A stretch of DNA of 64,000 bases from Selenomonas sp. WCT3 (GCA_900100835.1 FNCM01000008.1:1-64000), one strand, 5' to 3'. Positions 43,606-52,751 are shown, counted from the first letter of the stretch. The notes: generated from the sequence alone by a model not told the origin. Numbers and translations are program-made.

Positions 43606-44481
43606 ATGCGAAATGTGACCGTAGCTGCCGTGCAGATGCAGATGACGGCGGATGTACAGGAAAATATCCAAAAGGCCGATGCGCTGGTACGGCAAGCGGC
43701 CAAGCAGGGGGCAAATGTCATTCTGCTGCCCGAGCTTTTCGAACGGCCCTATTTTTGCCAGCAGCGGCAGTATGAATTCTATGACTTTGCCACAACGGCG
43801 GAGGAAAATCCGGCGGTGCAGCATTTTAAGCAGGTTGCCCGCGAGCTTGAGGTCGTTCTGCCCATCAGTTTTTACGAAAAGGATGGCACGCGGCTCTTTA
43901 ACAGCATCGCCATGTTAGACGCCGACGGCAAAGTGCTCGGCATCTATCGCAAGACTCATATTCCTGACGACCATTACTATCAGGAAAAGTTCTACTTTAC
44001 GCCGGGCAATACAGGCTTTAAGGTCTGGTCGACCCGCTACGGCAAGATTGGTGTCGGCATCTGCTGGGATCAGTGGTTCCCCGAGGCGGCTCGGGCCATG
44101 GCGCTGTTAGGTGCCGAGCTATTGCTCTATCCGACGGCCATCGGCTCTGAGCCCATCTTAGGTGCGGACAGCATGCCCCATTGGCGTCGCTGCATGCAGG
44201 GCCATGCCGGCTGCAACCTCGTGCCAGTCGTCGCGGCCAACCGCGTGGGCGTCGAGGAGGTCGAGCCCAGCGAAGAAAACGGCGGCCAGTCGTCGGCCCT
44301 GAGTTTCTATGGCTCATCCTTTATCGCCGACAACACAGGTGCCATTGTTGCCGAGGCCAATCGCAGTGACGAAACGATACTCACCGCATCCTTTGACCTG
44401 GATCAGTGCCAGGAAGACCGCCTGAGCTGGGGCGTTTTCCGCGACCGCCGGCCGGAGTTATATGGTGAGCTCGTCAAATAA
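43606..44481 (+). CDS. aguB: N-carbamoylputrescine amidase
   Basis: Nitrilase-family hydrolase giving putrescine, CO2 and ammonia. The Glu-Lys-Cys triad is visible: Glu in LLPELFERPYFCQ near residue 43, Lys in YRKTHIPDD near 115, Cys in GVGICWDQWFPEAARAM near 154. Length 291. GAGGTG precedes the ATG. Last gene of the polyamine operon, followed by a long terminator built from TTGAC palindromes. Confidence 0.95.
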   Translation: MRNVTVAAVQMQMTADVQENIQKADALVRQAAKQGANVILLPELFERPYFCQQRQYEFYDFATTAEENPAVQHFKQVARELEVVLPISFYEKDGTRLFNSIAMLDADGKVLGIYRKTHIPDDHYYQEKFYFTPGNTGFKVWSTRYGKIGVGICWDQWFPEAARAMALLGAELLLYPTAIGSEPILGADSMPHWRRCMQGHAGCNLVPVVAANRVGVEEVEPSEENGGQSSALSFYGSSFIADNTGAIVAEANRSDETILTASFDLDQCQEDRLSWGVFRDRRPELYGELVK

Positions 44482-44501
44482 ACGGAATATATAGAACGCA
44501 A

Positions 44502-44555
44502 AGTGGGCAGTTTGACAAGTCAAATTGACAAGTCAAGCCGCCCGCTTTTATTTTT
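44502..44555 (+). terminator. Terminator of the polyamine operon, made of TTGAC palindromes
   Basis: Bases 44502-44516 pair with 44532-44546 (one A-C mismatch, one T-G pairs at two sites), followed by a T-rich tail. The inner stem uses the outer arms of two perfect TTGACAAGTCAA copies at 44512-44523 and 44525-44536, again 13 bp apart. Confidence 0.72.
44512..44536. repeat. Two TTGACAAGTCAA copies at 13-bp spacing
   Basis: Perfect copies at 44512-44523 and 44525-44536, embedded in the aguB terminator. Confidence 0.85.
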
Positions 44556-44624
44556 GTAAGGATTCACTGCTTTTTGCATTAGGTAGGGATAGGAGTAAAA
44601 GTTACTACCAATCGAAAGAAAGAA

Positions 44625-44693
44625 CTAGACGCACCGTGGGGTCTAGCGGTATAATAAAAAACGGACTATGTAAAAATCGTGACGCAGGTCACG
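44625..44693 (+). promoter_or_regulatory. ppaC: ppaC promoter region with two inverted repeats
   Basis: TATAAT at 44650-44655 is a clear -10. CTAGAC-N10-GTCTAG (44625-44646) overlaps the -35 region, and CGTGAC-N4-GTCACG (44678-44693) lies in the leader. Both suit regulator binding, but no regulator is known. Confidence 0.45.
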
Positions 44694-44724
44694 CTTAGAT
44701 ATTTTGAGGAGGTTTTTCCAAACC

Positions 44725-46371
44725 ATGAAGAATACGAAACCAATCTACACAATCGGACATCGCAACCCGGATACAGACTCTATCTGTTCGGCCATCGGTT
44801 ATGCGCATCTGAAGCAGGCTCTTGGCCAGAATGTTGTTCCAGCACGTGCAGGCAAAGTCAATGCTGAGACGAAATATGCGCTGGAGTATTTCAAGGTAGA
44901 GCAGCCGCTTCTCTTGACGGATCTTTACCCGCGGGTAAAAGATATCACCATGGACTGCAAAATCGTGGTAAAGCAGCATGATACACTTCGTCATTTGGGC
45001 GAAGTCATGCGTGAGCATGACCTTAAATCGGTTCCGGTAACGGACAGCAAAGGCCTGCTGGTTGGTATCGTTACGGTTTCGGATTTGGCAAAACGCTACT
45101 TCCAGGAGCTTTCGATGCAGAATCTTTCCGAGATGCGTGTTCGCTATCGTGACATCATTGCCGCTACGGACAGCGAGGTTCTCGTGGCTGGCGATGAAGG
45201 GGCTTTCATCGAAGGCAGTGTCCGCATTGCTGCTGGCAGCATTGAGACCATCAAAAAAGTCATCGATAAGAAAGACATCGTTCTCGTTGGCGACCGTCAT
45301 GACGAGACCATGATTGATATTGTCAAACAAGGCGTTTCCTGCATGATTATCACGGGCAATGGCCGCGTATGTGCAGAAGTCCTGGAACTGGCAGAACAGC
45401 AGAACACCTTTGTCCTGTCGACGCCGTATGACACCTATACGATTGCCCGCCTGATTAACCAGTGTGTACCAATCCGCCGCATTATGCATGCGGATCCGGT
45501 TTGCTTCAAGCCGCTGGACATGCTGTCGGATATCAAGGGCGCCATGGAAGAGACCAATTACCGCAACTATCCGGTTATCGAGAACGGCCGTCTCGTCGGC
45601 ATCATTTCCCGGGATAACATGGTTATGCCGGAGCGCGAGCAGGTTATCCTCGTTGACCACAACGAGCGCGGTCAGGCCGTTGAGGGTATTGAGGAAGCAA
45701 AGATTGTCGAGATTATCGACCATCATCGCTTAGGCGGCATCCAGACCAGCGAACCGATTTACACCCATGCTGAGCCAGTGGGCTGCACGGCAACGATTGT
45801 GGCCAACATGCATTGGCAGAATGATGTAGAAATCCCGGCCTCCGTTGCTGGCCTGCTGCTTTCGGCTATTCTTTCCGATACGGTTCTCTTCAAGTCCCCG
45901 ACTTGCACGGAGTATGATAAGAAGACGGCTGAGCGCCTGGCGGAAATCGCTGGCGTTGACATCAACGAGTACGGCATGGCCATGCTCAAAGCTGGTTCCG
46001 GTATCGGCGACATGACGCCGGTGGAGATTGCCAAGAACGACCTCAAGGAGTTCCAGATTGGCGATTACCGCATTATCGTCAGCCAGATTTCCGTTATGGA
46101 CCCGAAAGAAGTTATGGACCTGGAGCCGCAGATGATCGAAGCTATGACCAATATCTGCGAAAAAGAAGGCTTCGACATGAGCCTGGTCATGGTTACGGAT
46201 ATCCTCGAAGAGGCAACGTATCTCTTGTACGCTGGTTCGCCGAAGACGCTTATCGGCGAGGCCTTCAAGAAGGATGCCAGCGGCACCCATGTTTATCTGC
46301 CGGGCGTCATGAGCCGCAAGAAGCAGATCATCCCGCCACTTTCCGAGGCAGTAAAACGCATTGCCAACTAA
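44725..46371 (+). CDS. ppaC: Manganese-dependent inorganic pyrophosphatase with CBS and DRTGG domains
   Basis: Family II pyrophosphatase, cytosolic, hydrolysing PPi. Catalytic DHH parts: GHRNPDTDSICSAIGYA near residue 10 and, after the insert, VDHNERGQ, EIIDHHRLGG near 340 and the DHHA2 domain with SRKKQ at the end. The insert (about 70-300) holds two CBS domains (KSVPVTDSKGLLVGIVTVSDL and NYPVIENGRLVGIISRDNM) around a DRTGG domain, the layout of CBS-PPases that are inhibited by AMP/ADP and activated by ATP or Ap4A. Length 548. AGGAGG lies 12 bases before the ATG. Confidence 0.95.
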   Translation: MKNTKPIYTIGHRNPDTDSICSAIGYAHLKQALGQNVVPARAGKVNAETKYALEYFKVEQPLLLTDLYPRVKDITMDCKIVVKQHDTLRHLGEVMREHDLKSVPVTDSKGLLVGIVTVSDLAKRYFQELSMQNLSEMRVRYRDIIAATDSEVLVAGDEGAFIEGSVRIAAGSIETIKKVIDKKDIVLVGDRHDETMIDIVKQGVSCMIITGNGRVCAEVLELAEQQNTFVLSTPYDTYTIARLINQCVPIRRIMHADPVCFKPLDMLSDIKGAMEETNYRNYPVIENGRLVGIISRDNMVMPEREQVILVDHNERGQAVEGIEEAKIVEIIDHHRLGGIQTSEPIYTHAEPVGCTATIVANMHWQNDVEIPASVAGLLLSAILSDTVLFKSPTCTEYDKKTAERLAEIAGVDINEYGMAMLKAGSGIGDMTPVEIAKNDLKEFQIGDYRIIVSQISVMDPKEVMDLEPQMIEAMTNICEKEGFDMSLVMVTDILEEATYLLYAGSPKTLIGEAFKKDASGTHVYLPGVMSRKKQIIPPLSEAVKRIAN

Positions 46372-46397
46372 GATTGGGCGTAATACCATAGAAATTA

Positions 46398-46423
46398 AAG
46401 CCTTCCCCATATGGGGAAGGCTT
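46398..46423. terminator. Perfect 26-base palindromic hairpin after ppaC
   Basis: Bases 46398-46423 form an uninterrupted palindrome (centre at 46410/46411), GC-rich, with only a short T-rich tail. Probable terminator. Confidence 0.65.
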
Positions 46424-46457
46424 ATTATTCCGTTGATTTAGGATACAGGAGGACATT

Positions 46458-48764
46458 TTGGAAATTTTTGAAGGTTTGAATCCCGCGCAGACAGAAGCAG
46501 TAAAGCATACGGACGGCCCGCTTTTGATTATGGCCGGTGCCGGTTCAGGTAAGACGAAGGTACTGACCTGTAAGATTGCCAATTTGCTGGCGCAGGGGGT
46601 GCAGCCCTGGAATATTTTGGCCATTACCTTTACCAACAAGGCCGCCACGGAGATGCGTGAGCGTGTTGACCGCATGATTGGTGAAGGAGCAAAGGATGTT
46701 TGGCTCAGCACCTTCCATTCCTTTTGTGCCCGGTTCCTGCGCCGCGAGATTGAAGCGACAGACCTTTATAAGAAAAACTTTGTCATCTATGATTCCAGTG
46801 ACAGCCAGGTGGTCATCAAAGACTGCCTCAAGGAACTTAATCTCGATCCAAAACAATATGCGCCCAATGCCATCCAAAACGCGATTTCCAATGCGAAAAA
46901 CCAGCTGATGGGCCCGAAGGCCATGGAACGGGATGCCGATAACTTCTACCAGAAGAAGGTGGCCGAAGTTTATAAGCTCTACGCCCAGAAACTTCGCACC
47001 AACAATGCCTTAGACTTCGATGACCTCTTGATGGTTTCGGTTATCCTGCTGGAGGAAAACGAGGAAATCCGCACGAAATACCAGCGCCGGTTCAAATACA
47101 TCCTGGTGGACGAGTATCAGGATACCAATGGAGCTCAGTATCAGCTGACGAAAATCCTGGCGGCCCAGCATCATAATCTCTGTGTCGTTGGTGATGCCGA
47201 TCAGTCTATTTACGGCTGGCGCGGGGCGGATATCCGCAACATTATGGATTTTGAGCAGGACTATCCCGAGGCAAGGACCATTAAATTGGAGCAGAATTAC
47301 CGCTCTACGAAAAATATTTTGGCGGCGGCCAATGCGGTTATCGAGCATAACATCAACCGCAAGAAGAAGGACCTTTGGACGGAGAACGCCACGGGGGAGA
47401 AGCTTACAAGCTATGAGGCCCGTGATGAGCGCGACGAGGCGCAGTTTATCGCCACCACGATTTCCAAGCAAAAGACCATCTTCAATGCTTCCTATGGCGA
47501 TATGGCCATTCTCTACCGCACCAACGCTCAGTCCCGTGTCATCGAGGAAATGTTCATGCGCTCGGGCATTCCCTATACCATGGTGGGGGGCCTTAAGTTC
47601 TACGACCGCAAGGAAATCAAGGATATTCTTGCCTATCTGCGGGTGATTTATAACCCGCTCGATACGGTGAGCCTCTTGCGCATCATCAATGTGCCCAAGC
47701 GGGGCCTTGGCGCCACGTCGCTGGCAAAACTCACGGCCTATGCCGATGAGAACGGTTTGTCGCTGTTCGATGTCATTTCCAACCCGGAACTTTTGGATAC
47801 CATTCCGGGAATTACGGCCCGGGTCAAAAAGCCCCTGGAGCTTTTCTCTACCTTTATTTTCCAGTTTATGGGCTATCAGGCTAACATGCATCTTGATGAT
47901 CTCATTGACAAGGTGTTGGAGGAATCTGGCTATCTGGCTGAACTCAAGGCAGAAAATAAGCCGGAGAACGAGTCGCGTATTGAAAACTTGCGGGAGTTCA
48001 TCGGCGTGGCCAAGGACTTTGAAAAGACCGAGGACAATCCAAATCTGGAGACCTTCCTGTCCCAGTTGTCGCTGGTTTCGGATATCGACAACGCCGATAT
48101 GGAAGAAGACCGGGTCACGCTGATGACCCTTCATTCGGCCAAGGGGTTGGAATTTCCCATTGTGTTCATGATTGGCATGGAGGAGGGGCTATTCCCACAT
48201 TCCCGAACCCTCATGGACGACAATGAGATTGAAGAGGAACGCCGCACTTGTTATGTAGGCATTACCCGGGCTGAGCGCAAGCTCTATTTGACCAATGCCC
48301 GTCAGCGTACGATTTACGGCAAGTCCAATGCCTTCCCGCCCTCCCGCTTCTTACAGGAGATTCCCGACGAATATGTGGAGCGGCTGGTGGCCCGGGCTAA
48401 TGCCTATGGCTTTGCCAACGCCAACCACTACGGTGCTCAGCAGCAAAGCGGTTTTATGAGCTTTCGGCCCAGTGCCAACCAGATGGGAAATGGCGTTCAT
48501 TTCAACGGCAAGCCCCAGTCGGCTCTGGAGGCCATGGCGGCGTTGCAAAAGAAAAACGTCAATGTGCAGCCAAGTGGCGGCGTCATTCGTCCCGATACCA
48601 GCATCCAATGGAAGGTGGGGGACAAGGCGCGCCATGGCAAATGGGGCGTCGGCACCGTCGTGTCGGTTAAGGGCAGCGGCGAAGAAGTGGAGCTCAAGAT
48701 TGCCTTCCCCGGTCAGGGCGTTAAGGGCCTCATGCAAAAATATGCACCGATAACCAAGGCATAA
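46458..48764 (+). CDS. pcrA: ATP-dependent DNA helicase PcrA/UvrD
   Basis: SF1A 3'-5' helicase for repair and plasmid replication. Motifs: Walker A AGAGSGKTKVL near residue 26, AITFTNKAA near 54, VDEYQDTN near 217, GDADQSIYGWRGAD near 243, QNYRST near 279, and TLMTLHSAKGLEFPIVF near 553 and VGITRAERKLYLTNA near 600. A C-terminal Tudor-like segment (VGDKARHGKWGVGTVVSV) that contacts RNA polymerase is present. The start is TTG 46458 with AGGAGG upstream. Length 768. Confidence 0.96.
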   Translation: MEIFEGLNPAQTEAVKHTDGPLLIMAGAGSGKTKVLTCKIANLLAQGVQPWNILAITFTNKAATEMRERVDRMIGEGAKDVWLSTFHSFCARFLRREIEATDLYKKNFVIYDSSDSQVVIKDCLKELNLDPKQYAPNAIQNAISNAKNQLMGPKAMERDADNFYQKKVAEVYKLYAQKLRTNNALDFDDLLMVSVILLEENEEIRTKYQRRFKYILVDEYQDTNGAQYQLTKILAAQHHNLCVVGDADQSIYGWRGADIRNIMDFEQDYPEARTIKLEQNYRSTKNILAAANAVIEHNINRKKKDLWTENATGEKLTSYEARDERDEAQFIATTISKQKTIFNASYGDMAILYRTNAQSRVIEEMFMRSGIPYTMVGGLKFYDRKEIKDILAYLRVIYNPLDTVSLLRIINVPKRGLGATSLAKLTAYADENGLSLFDVISNPELLDTIPGITARVKKPLELFSTFIFQFMGYQANMHLDDLIDKVLEESGYLAELKAENKPENESRIENLREFIGVAKDFEKTEDNPNLETFLSQLSLVSDIDNADMEEDRVTLMTLHSAKGLEFPIVFMIGMEEGLFPHSRTLMDDNEIEEERRTCYVGITRAERKLYLTNARQRTIYGKSNAFPPSRFLQEIPDEYVERLVARANAYGFANANHYGAQQQSGFMSFRPSANQMGNGVHFNGKPQSALEAMAALQKKNVNVQPSGGVIRPDTSIQWKVGDKARHGKWGVGTVVSVKGSGEEVELKIAFPGQGVKGLMQKYAPITKA

Positions 48765-48784
48765 AACTTTATCGAATTGTGGAT

Positions 48785-48821
48785 TCCCCCTTGCTGCTGG
48801 TATGGCGGCAAGGGGGATTTT
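48785..48821 (+). terminator. Rho-independent terminator after pcrA
   Basis: Ten-base-pair perfect stem 48785-48794 with 48808-48817, 13-base loop, four T. Confidence 0.75.
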
Positions 48822-48823
48822 AA

Positions 48824-48853
48824 TTGACAGAAAAAAACGCGGCGTAGTATACT
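48824..48853 (+). promoter_or_regulatory. Promoter of the FIST-chemoreceptor pair
   Basis: TTGACA at 48824-48829, 18-base spacer, TATACT at 48848-48853; about 60 bases before the FIST gene. Confidence 0.7.
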
Positions 48854-48919
48854 TTAATTAAATGTTGATTAAAGTGGACAAAAGTCCTTGCAGAGTTGAA
48901 TAGAGACAAGGAGAACAAC

Positions 48920-50032
48920 ATGGAGTATAAAATTGGACGCAGTCAGGCCGTGCCGGTGGATGATGCCATCAATCGGGCTTGCCAGGGCATGACGCAAGCA
49001 AAATTCGTTTGGTTTACGACAACCGTTGATGCTTTTACCGAGACTGCCAGCAAGATGCAGGCTCGGTTCCCTCAGAGCATCGTCATGGGAACCACGTCGA
49101 TAGCAGCCTTTTCCCAGGCGGGCATTTTCCACGATACGCTGGAAGTGCTCTCCATTGAAAGTGGCATTGAATGCGTGGGTAACGTACTGGAGGAGGCGGA
49201 CCGCTGCCCCCTCAAATACGTGGGCCGGGTGCAGGAGGCAGTGCGGAGGCTTGGTATGCACCGCGCCGATGATACGATCTGTCTGACGGCTACCAATGGC
49301 TTGATTTCCTGTGAGGAGTCGGTGCTGGCGGTACTAAATTCGGTACTGCGCAAGGAAAATATCCCAGTCTTTGGCGGAACTGCTGGGGATAGGGGGCTGG
49401 CGGAAAAGACGCTGGTATCGCTAAACGGCAAAGTCTATGACAAGGCCAGCGTATTCGTGCTGCTCCGCAATCTTGGCGGCAGTATCCATCTCTATCGCGA
49501 AAATATCTACAAGCCAATCTGTGAACCGCTGACGGCTACGGCGGTGGATGCCTTTCATCGCAAGGTCATGGCCTACGATGGCTGTCCTGCGTCGGAAATG
49601 GAGGCTAAGATGCATGACCTGTCGGTATCCCAGCTGGATCGCAGCTTCCTAGACAGCAATCCGGTGGGGCGCATTATTGGCAAGGATATGTATATCATCG
49701 CCAACGATGACTTGGATACGGATCGTCGGACGATGAAATACCATGCGCGAATCTATGAGAACGACCAAATTGTCATGTTGCAGCCTGACGACTATCGTCA
49801 GGTTAATCGGGAAACCATACAGAAAATCCAGCGGGAGGTGCCACGTCCGTCCCTGTCGATTATGGTTAACTGCCTGGCCCGCACCCTGCTTTTTGAAAGT
49901 GAAGGCTATGCGGATGAATTCTTCCGCAGCATGGGCACTGCTCTAGGCGATTACGTTGGCTGGGGTGGCTATGGCGAGCAAATCTATGAGCAGCATTTCA
50001 ATCAGACGATGATTGCCGCGGTTTTTGAGTAA
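48920..50032 (+). CDS. FIST-domain sensory protein
   Basis: A 370-residue soluble protein with FIST_N (about residues 20-200: [28 protein letters not shown]) and FIST_C (about 210-345: [27 protein letters not shown], the [10 protein letters not shown] signature near 320, GYGEQIY near 352). FIST is a predicted small-ligand sensor, suggested for amino acids. It is followed after 10 bp by a soluble chemoreceptor-like gene, so it probably supplies the ligand input of a cytoplasmic signalling pair. A fragment of a second FIST copy lies at 5551-5640. Confidence 0.9.
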   Translation: MEYKIGRSQAVPVDDAINRACQGMTQAKFVWFTTTVDAFTETASKMQARFPQSIVMGTTSIAAFSQAGIFHDTLEVLSIESGIECVGNVLEEADRCPLKYVGRVQEAVRRLGMHRADDTICLTATNGLISCEESVLAVLNSVLRKENIPVFGGTAGDRGLAEKTLVSLNGKVYDKASVFVLLRNLGGSIHLYRENIYKPICEPLTATAVDAFHRKVMAYDGCPASEMEAKMHDLSVSQLDRSFLDSNPVGRIIGKDMYIIANDDLDTDRRTMKYHARIYENDQIVMLQPDDYRQVNRETIQKIQREVPRPSLSIMVNCLARTLLFESEGYADEFFRSMGTALGDYVGWGGYGEQIYEQHFNQTMIAAVFE

Positions 50033-50042
50033 GGAGCATATC

Positions 50043-51056
50043 ATGGGATTCTTTAATTTTGGAAAAAGCAAAGAGCCGCTGTACAATCAGCGAGCAGTGG
50101 AAAAGAAACCGCAGCCGGTGACAGCCCCTAAGGTGGCAGCCACTGTGGCAAGAAATGCCGGGCCGGCAGCGGCTGGGAATGCACGGGTCGATGAGCAGAT
50201 TGCTTATGGCATTGATTACCTGGATGAGCGCATGAATGAACTCACCCAGGCCGAAGCTGGCATCGCAGAATACGTCCACAAGATGAACGAAACCTATACG
50301 GGCATCGGGCAGGTAAACGAGGATTTTGCTTCCCTTAATGATCACTTTAACAAGCTGGAGGACTATGCCCAGAATATCTCTACCATCATGGAGAAGTCTC
50401 AGTCCGTCGTCAGCGATGCGGGCAATAGTGTTGGCTCGCTGGCTGGCAAAATGGAGGAAATCGAAGGCAAGTTGGATGATATTACGACGGTATTCCAACA
50501 GCTGGAGGAAAAATTCACCAACATTAAAAAGATGTCCGAGGGCATTGAGGGGATTGCTACCCGTACCAACCTTTTGTCCTTAAATGCTTCCATCGAGGCG
50601 GCCCGCGCTGGTGAGGCCGGCCGTGGCTTTAGTGTCGTCGCGGAAAACATTCGCGAGTTGGCGGCCTCCACGAAGGGTCTGGTAGAAGGTATCGATACGA
50701 ATATCAATTCTCTCTATCAGTCCATTGCAGAACTGAATCAAGCCATTGAACAGACCCGCCAGAAGACGGCAGAAAATGCCTCCTTTGTGGGCCAGGTACA
50801 GGCCAACTTTGAGGATGTAACCAAAAGCACGGAAAGCGTCGGCGACTATAGCCGCCGCATTGCTGCTGGTATCCATAAGACCAGCGGCATGATGGCTTCC
50901 GTGGCGGATGGCGCCAACTCGGTAGGCGGGCTGGTCACTTCCATGCGCCAGAATATCCATGGCCTTAAAGAGCTCATGAGTGAGAAAAACGTCATTGCCT
51001 GCAACATGATTGATTTCCTGCGACAGGTCAAAATCCTGGTAAAGGAACGTCACTGA
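50043..51056 (+). CDS. Soluble methyl-accepting chemotaxis-like protein
   Basis: A 337-residue cytoplasmic protein without transmembrane helices. Residues 1-50 are a flexible basic Pro/Ala-rich tail. Residues 60-330 form a long coiled coil with the receptor signalling tip [37 protein letters not shown] near 170-207, where CheA/CheW would dock. There is no ligand domain, which fits a partner that receives input from the adjacent FIST protein. AAGGAG precedes the ATG at 50043. Confidence 0.9.
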   Translation: MGFFNFGKSKEPLYNQRAVEKKPQPVTAPKVAATVARNAGPAAAGNARVDEQIAYGIDYLDERMNELTQAEAGIAEYVHKMNETYTGIGQVNEDFASLNDHFNKLEDYAQNISTIMEKSQSVVSDAGNSVGSLAGKMEEIEGKLDDITTVFQQLEEKFTNIKKMSEGIEGIATRTNLLSLNASIEAARAGEAGRGFSVVAENIRELAASTKGLVEGIDTNINSLYQSIAELNQAIEQTRQKTAENASFVGQVQANFEDVTKSTESVGDYSRRIAAGIHKTSGMMASVADGANSVGGLVTSMRQNIHGLKELMSEKNVIACNMIDFLRQVKILVKERH

Positions 51057-51079
51057 TGACAATTGCATAATAGCAGCAG

Positions 51080-51107
51080 CGCCCTCTTTTCGTCGGAAAA
51101 GGGGGCG
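51080..51107 (+). terminator. Terminator-like hairpin after the chemoreceptor gene
   Basis: Twelve-base-pair stem 51080-51091 with 51096-51107 (T-G pair), GTCG loop. The tail is poor in T. Confidence 0.55.
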
Positions 51108-51139
51108 TTGTGCGTCCTGTGTATACATCACTGACCATA

Positions 51140-51168
51140 TTGCGAATATTAAAAAAATACAGTATAAT
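51140..51168 (+). promoter_or_regulatory. Promoter with a 90-base leader
   Basis: TTGCGA, 17-base spacer, TATAAT (51163-51168). The leader to the GTG start at 51262 contains a GAATC-N6-GATTC hairpin near 51211 and no recognised riboswitch. Confidence 0.65.
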
Positions 51169-51261
51169 AGGTCTAGAGAACTAGAAGACAGCAACCAATT
51201 CAGGTGGAACTGGAATCGATAAGGATTCTGCAGAGGAGCACTAAGAAAGTGAGGGGTTTTT

Positions 51262-51714
51262 GTGGAAAGGTTTTATCGATGGCTGTTGTCGACATCTTGG
51301 ACCGAGCGAATGCGTGCTTACGCATTTATCGAAAAAGACCTGCGGCTGCGTGACGATTGGGTATTCGATGATGACAAGTGGGAAGAACTCAAGTTATTGA
51401 CCGGTCAAATCATTTCGATTCATTTCAAGCGTTATCCGGCCAAGGGACTTCATGATTTTACCGAACGGCTCAAAGTCCTGTATACCTTGTTGCTTAACAA
51501 ATTGAGCAGCGACCGGAGTTCTGGTCATCGTGTCAGCATGAAACTGCTGCTGGATATCTATGATGATGACAACATCGCCGCTCGGCAGGAAATCCGCAAT
51601 ATGTTTGGCCGCCGCGAGTACGATGAGAGCCTGACAGTTCTCGAAAATCTCTTTGCCTGCTACGAAAAGATGATGGAAGCGATTCAAAGCCGCTATGTTG
51701 TAGCAATGGGCTAA
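51262..51714 (+). CDS. Uncharacterised helical protein, 150 aa
   Basis: No family recognised. Mostly helical and charged, no signal or membrane segment; it begins MERFYRWLLSTSWTERMRAYAFIEKDLRLRDD and contains an acidic YDDDN turn near residue 101. GTG start with GTGAGGGG five bases upstream. It contains one TTGAC palindrome (51397-51408) in its coding sequence. It has its own promoter. Confidence 0.6.
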   Translation: MERFYRWLLSTSWTERMRAYAFIEKDLRLRDDWVFDDDKWEELKLLTGQIISIHFKRYPAKGLHDFTERLKVLYTLLLNKLSSDRSSGHRVSMKLLLDIYDDDNIAARQEIRNMFGRREYDESLTVLENLFACYEKMMEAIQSRYVVAMG

Positions 51715-51781
51715 AGAAAAAAGAAGGATATTGCCTAAGTCCCGCGAATATCATATATATCAACATTAGGAGGTATATAGT

Positions 51782-52162
51782 ATGATGAAACGTTTTTGTG
51801 TAGCGGCAGCAATGGCAGTATCTGTACTTTCTTTTGGTGCGGTGTCGAATGTGGCACCGGATTGGGGTCTGGTTTCTACAGCCAGCGCGGCAACGGCAGA
51901 ACAGTCCTTCACGGGGAAATGGTATGACAAAGATGGTCATTTTGTGGTGAATATCCAGCCAGGTGTCATCAACAGCTGCCGGATCGTACGGGCCTACGGT
52001 GTTACGAATACGAACCCGGGCTCGGGACATTATGTCATCCTCGAAGCCAATGGCGAGCATGACCTGTTCATTCAGTGGGAAGGCGGTTATTGGGAAAACA
52101 ATACCTATGTAGAACCCCATATTTCCATTGATGGTGGCGAAAAGCTTTCGCGCAAAGCATAA
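51782..52162 (+). CDS. Secreted small protein of unknown function
   Basis: A 126-residue protein with a signal peptide (MMKRFCVAAAMAVSVLSFGAV..., probable cleavage after TASAATA near residue 38). The mature part of about 88 residues is beta-rich (GKWYDKDGHFVVNIQPG, YVILEANGEHDLFIQWEGGYW), likely a small periplasmic or exported beta-sandwich. The function is unknown. Strong AGGAGG before the ATG; a second ATG follows immediately. Confidence 0.7.
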   Translation: MMKRFCVAAAMAVSVLSFGAVSNVAPDWGLVSTASAATAEQSFTGKWYDKDGHFVVNIQPGVINSCRIVRAYGVTNTNPGSGHYVILEANGEHDLFIQWEGGYWENNTYVEPHISIDGGEKLSRKA

Positions 52163-52169
52163 AAAGCCC

Positions 52170-52198
52170 TTTACACAAGGGTCGGTGCGTGTTATACT
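52170..52198 (+). promoter_or_regulatory. Promoter of the rimP-nusA-infB operon
   Basis: TTTACA, 17-base spacer, TATACT. It lies just after the secreted-protein gene and about 90 bases before rimP. Confidence 0.7.
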
Positions 52199-52226
52199 AT
52201 TAAAAGTTAATTTAAGTTATCTTATG

Positions 52227-52256
52227 TTAAAGAGTGGGTGCAAACCCACTCTTTAA
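52227..52256 (+). promoter_or_regulatory. rimP leader hairpin with GCAA tetraloop
   Basis: Thirteen-base-pair perfect stem (52227-52239 with 52244-52256) closed by a GNRA-type GCAA loop, in the operon leader. There is no T-run after it, so a regulatory or processing structure is more likely than a terminator. NusA or rimP leader control is known in other bacteria. Confidence 0.55.
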
Positions 52257-52295
52257 TCGTATGTATGGAAACAGATTATATGGGGAGGTGGATGT

Positions 52296-52751
52296 ATGGC
52301 AGCAAAGAATATCGAAGAGGCAGTAGAGGCTATGGCAGCTGAACTCCTGGCCGGACAGGATGTGGTGGAACTCGTAGATGTGGAGTACGTCAAAGAGCAT
52401 ACGGATTGGTATCTGCGCGTCTACATCGATAAAGACGGTGGTATTGATATCGAGGATTGTCAGGAACTCAGCGAGAAGCTGGAAGCCGTTCTGGATGAGA
52501 AGAACACGATTCCAGACAGCTATATCCTGGAGGTATCATCACCGGGAATTGACCGCGTACTGCGTAAGCCGCGCGACTATGAGCGCGAGCAGGGCAAGAA
52601 GGTTGATGTCTCCCTTTATGCGCCAATGGATGGCAAAAAGGAATTGACTGGGGTCCTGACCGGCTTTGATGGCAAAGCCATTACGCTGGACGATTCTACG
52701 GTGGTAGAACTTTCGAAGGCGGCGCAGATTCGCCTGCACATTGATTTTTAA
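52296..52751 (+). CDS. rimP: Ribosome maturation factor RimP
   Basis: Helps assemble the 30S subunit. The 151-residue protein has the N-terminal domain ending DKDGGIDIEDCQELSEKLEAVLDE near residues 45-70, YILEVSSPGIDRVLRKPRDYER near 75-96, and the C-terminal SH3-like domain (KELTGVLTGFDGKAITLDD). First gene of the nusA operon. GGGAGGTGG ribosome site. Confidence 0.96.
   Translation: MAAKNIEEAVEAMAAELLAGQDVVELVDVEYVKEHTDWYLRVYIDKDGGIDIEDCQELSEKLEAVLDEKNTIPDSYILEVSSPGIDRVLRKPRDYEREQGKKVDVSLYAPMDGKKELTGVLTGFDGKAITLDDSTVVELSKAAQIRLHIDF

Noticed and set aside
51170..51261. Cyclic di-GMP or other known riboswitch in the leader of the 51262 gene
   Set aside because: Only a small GAATC/GATTC hairpin is visible; none of the conserved riboswitch cores is present.
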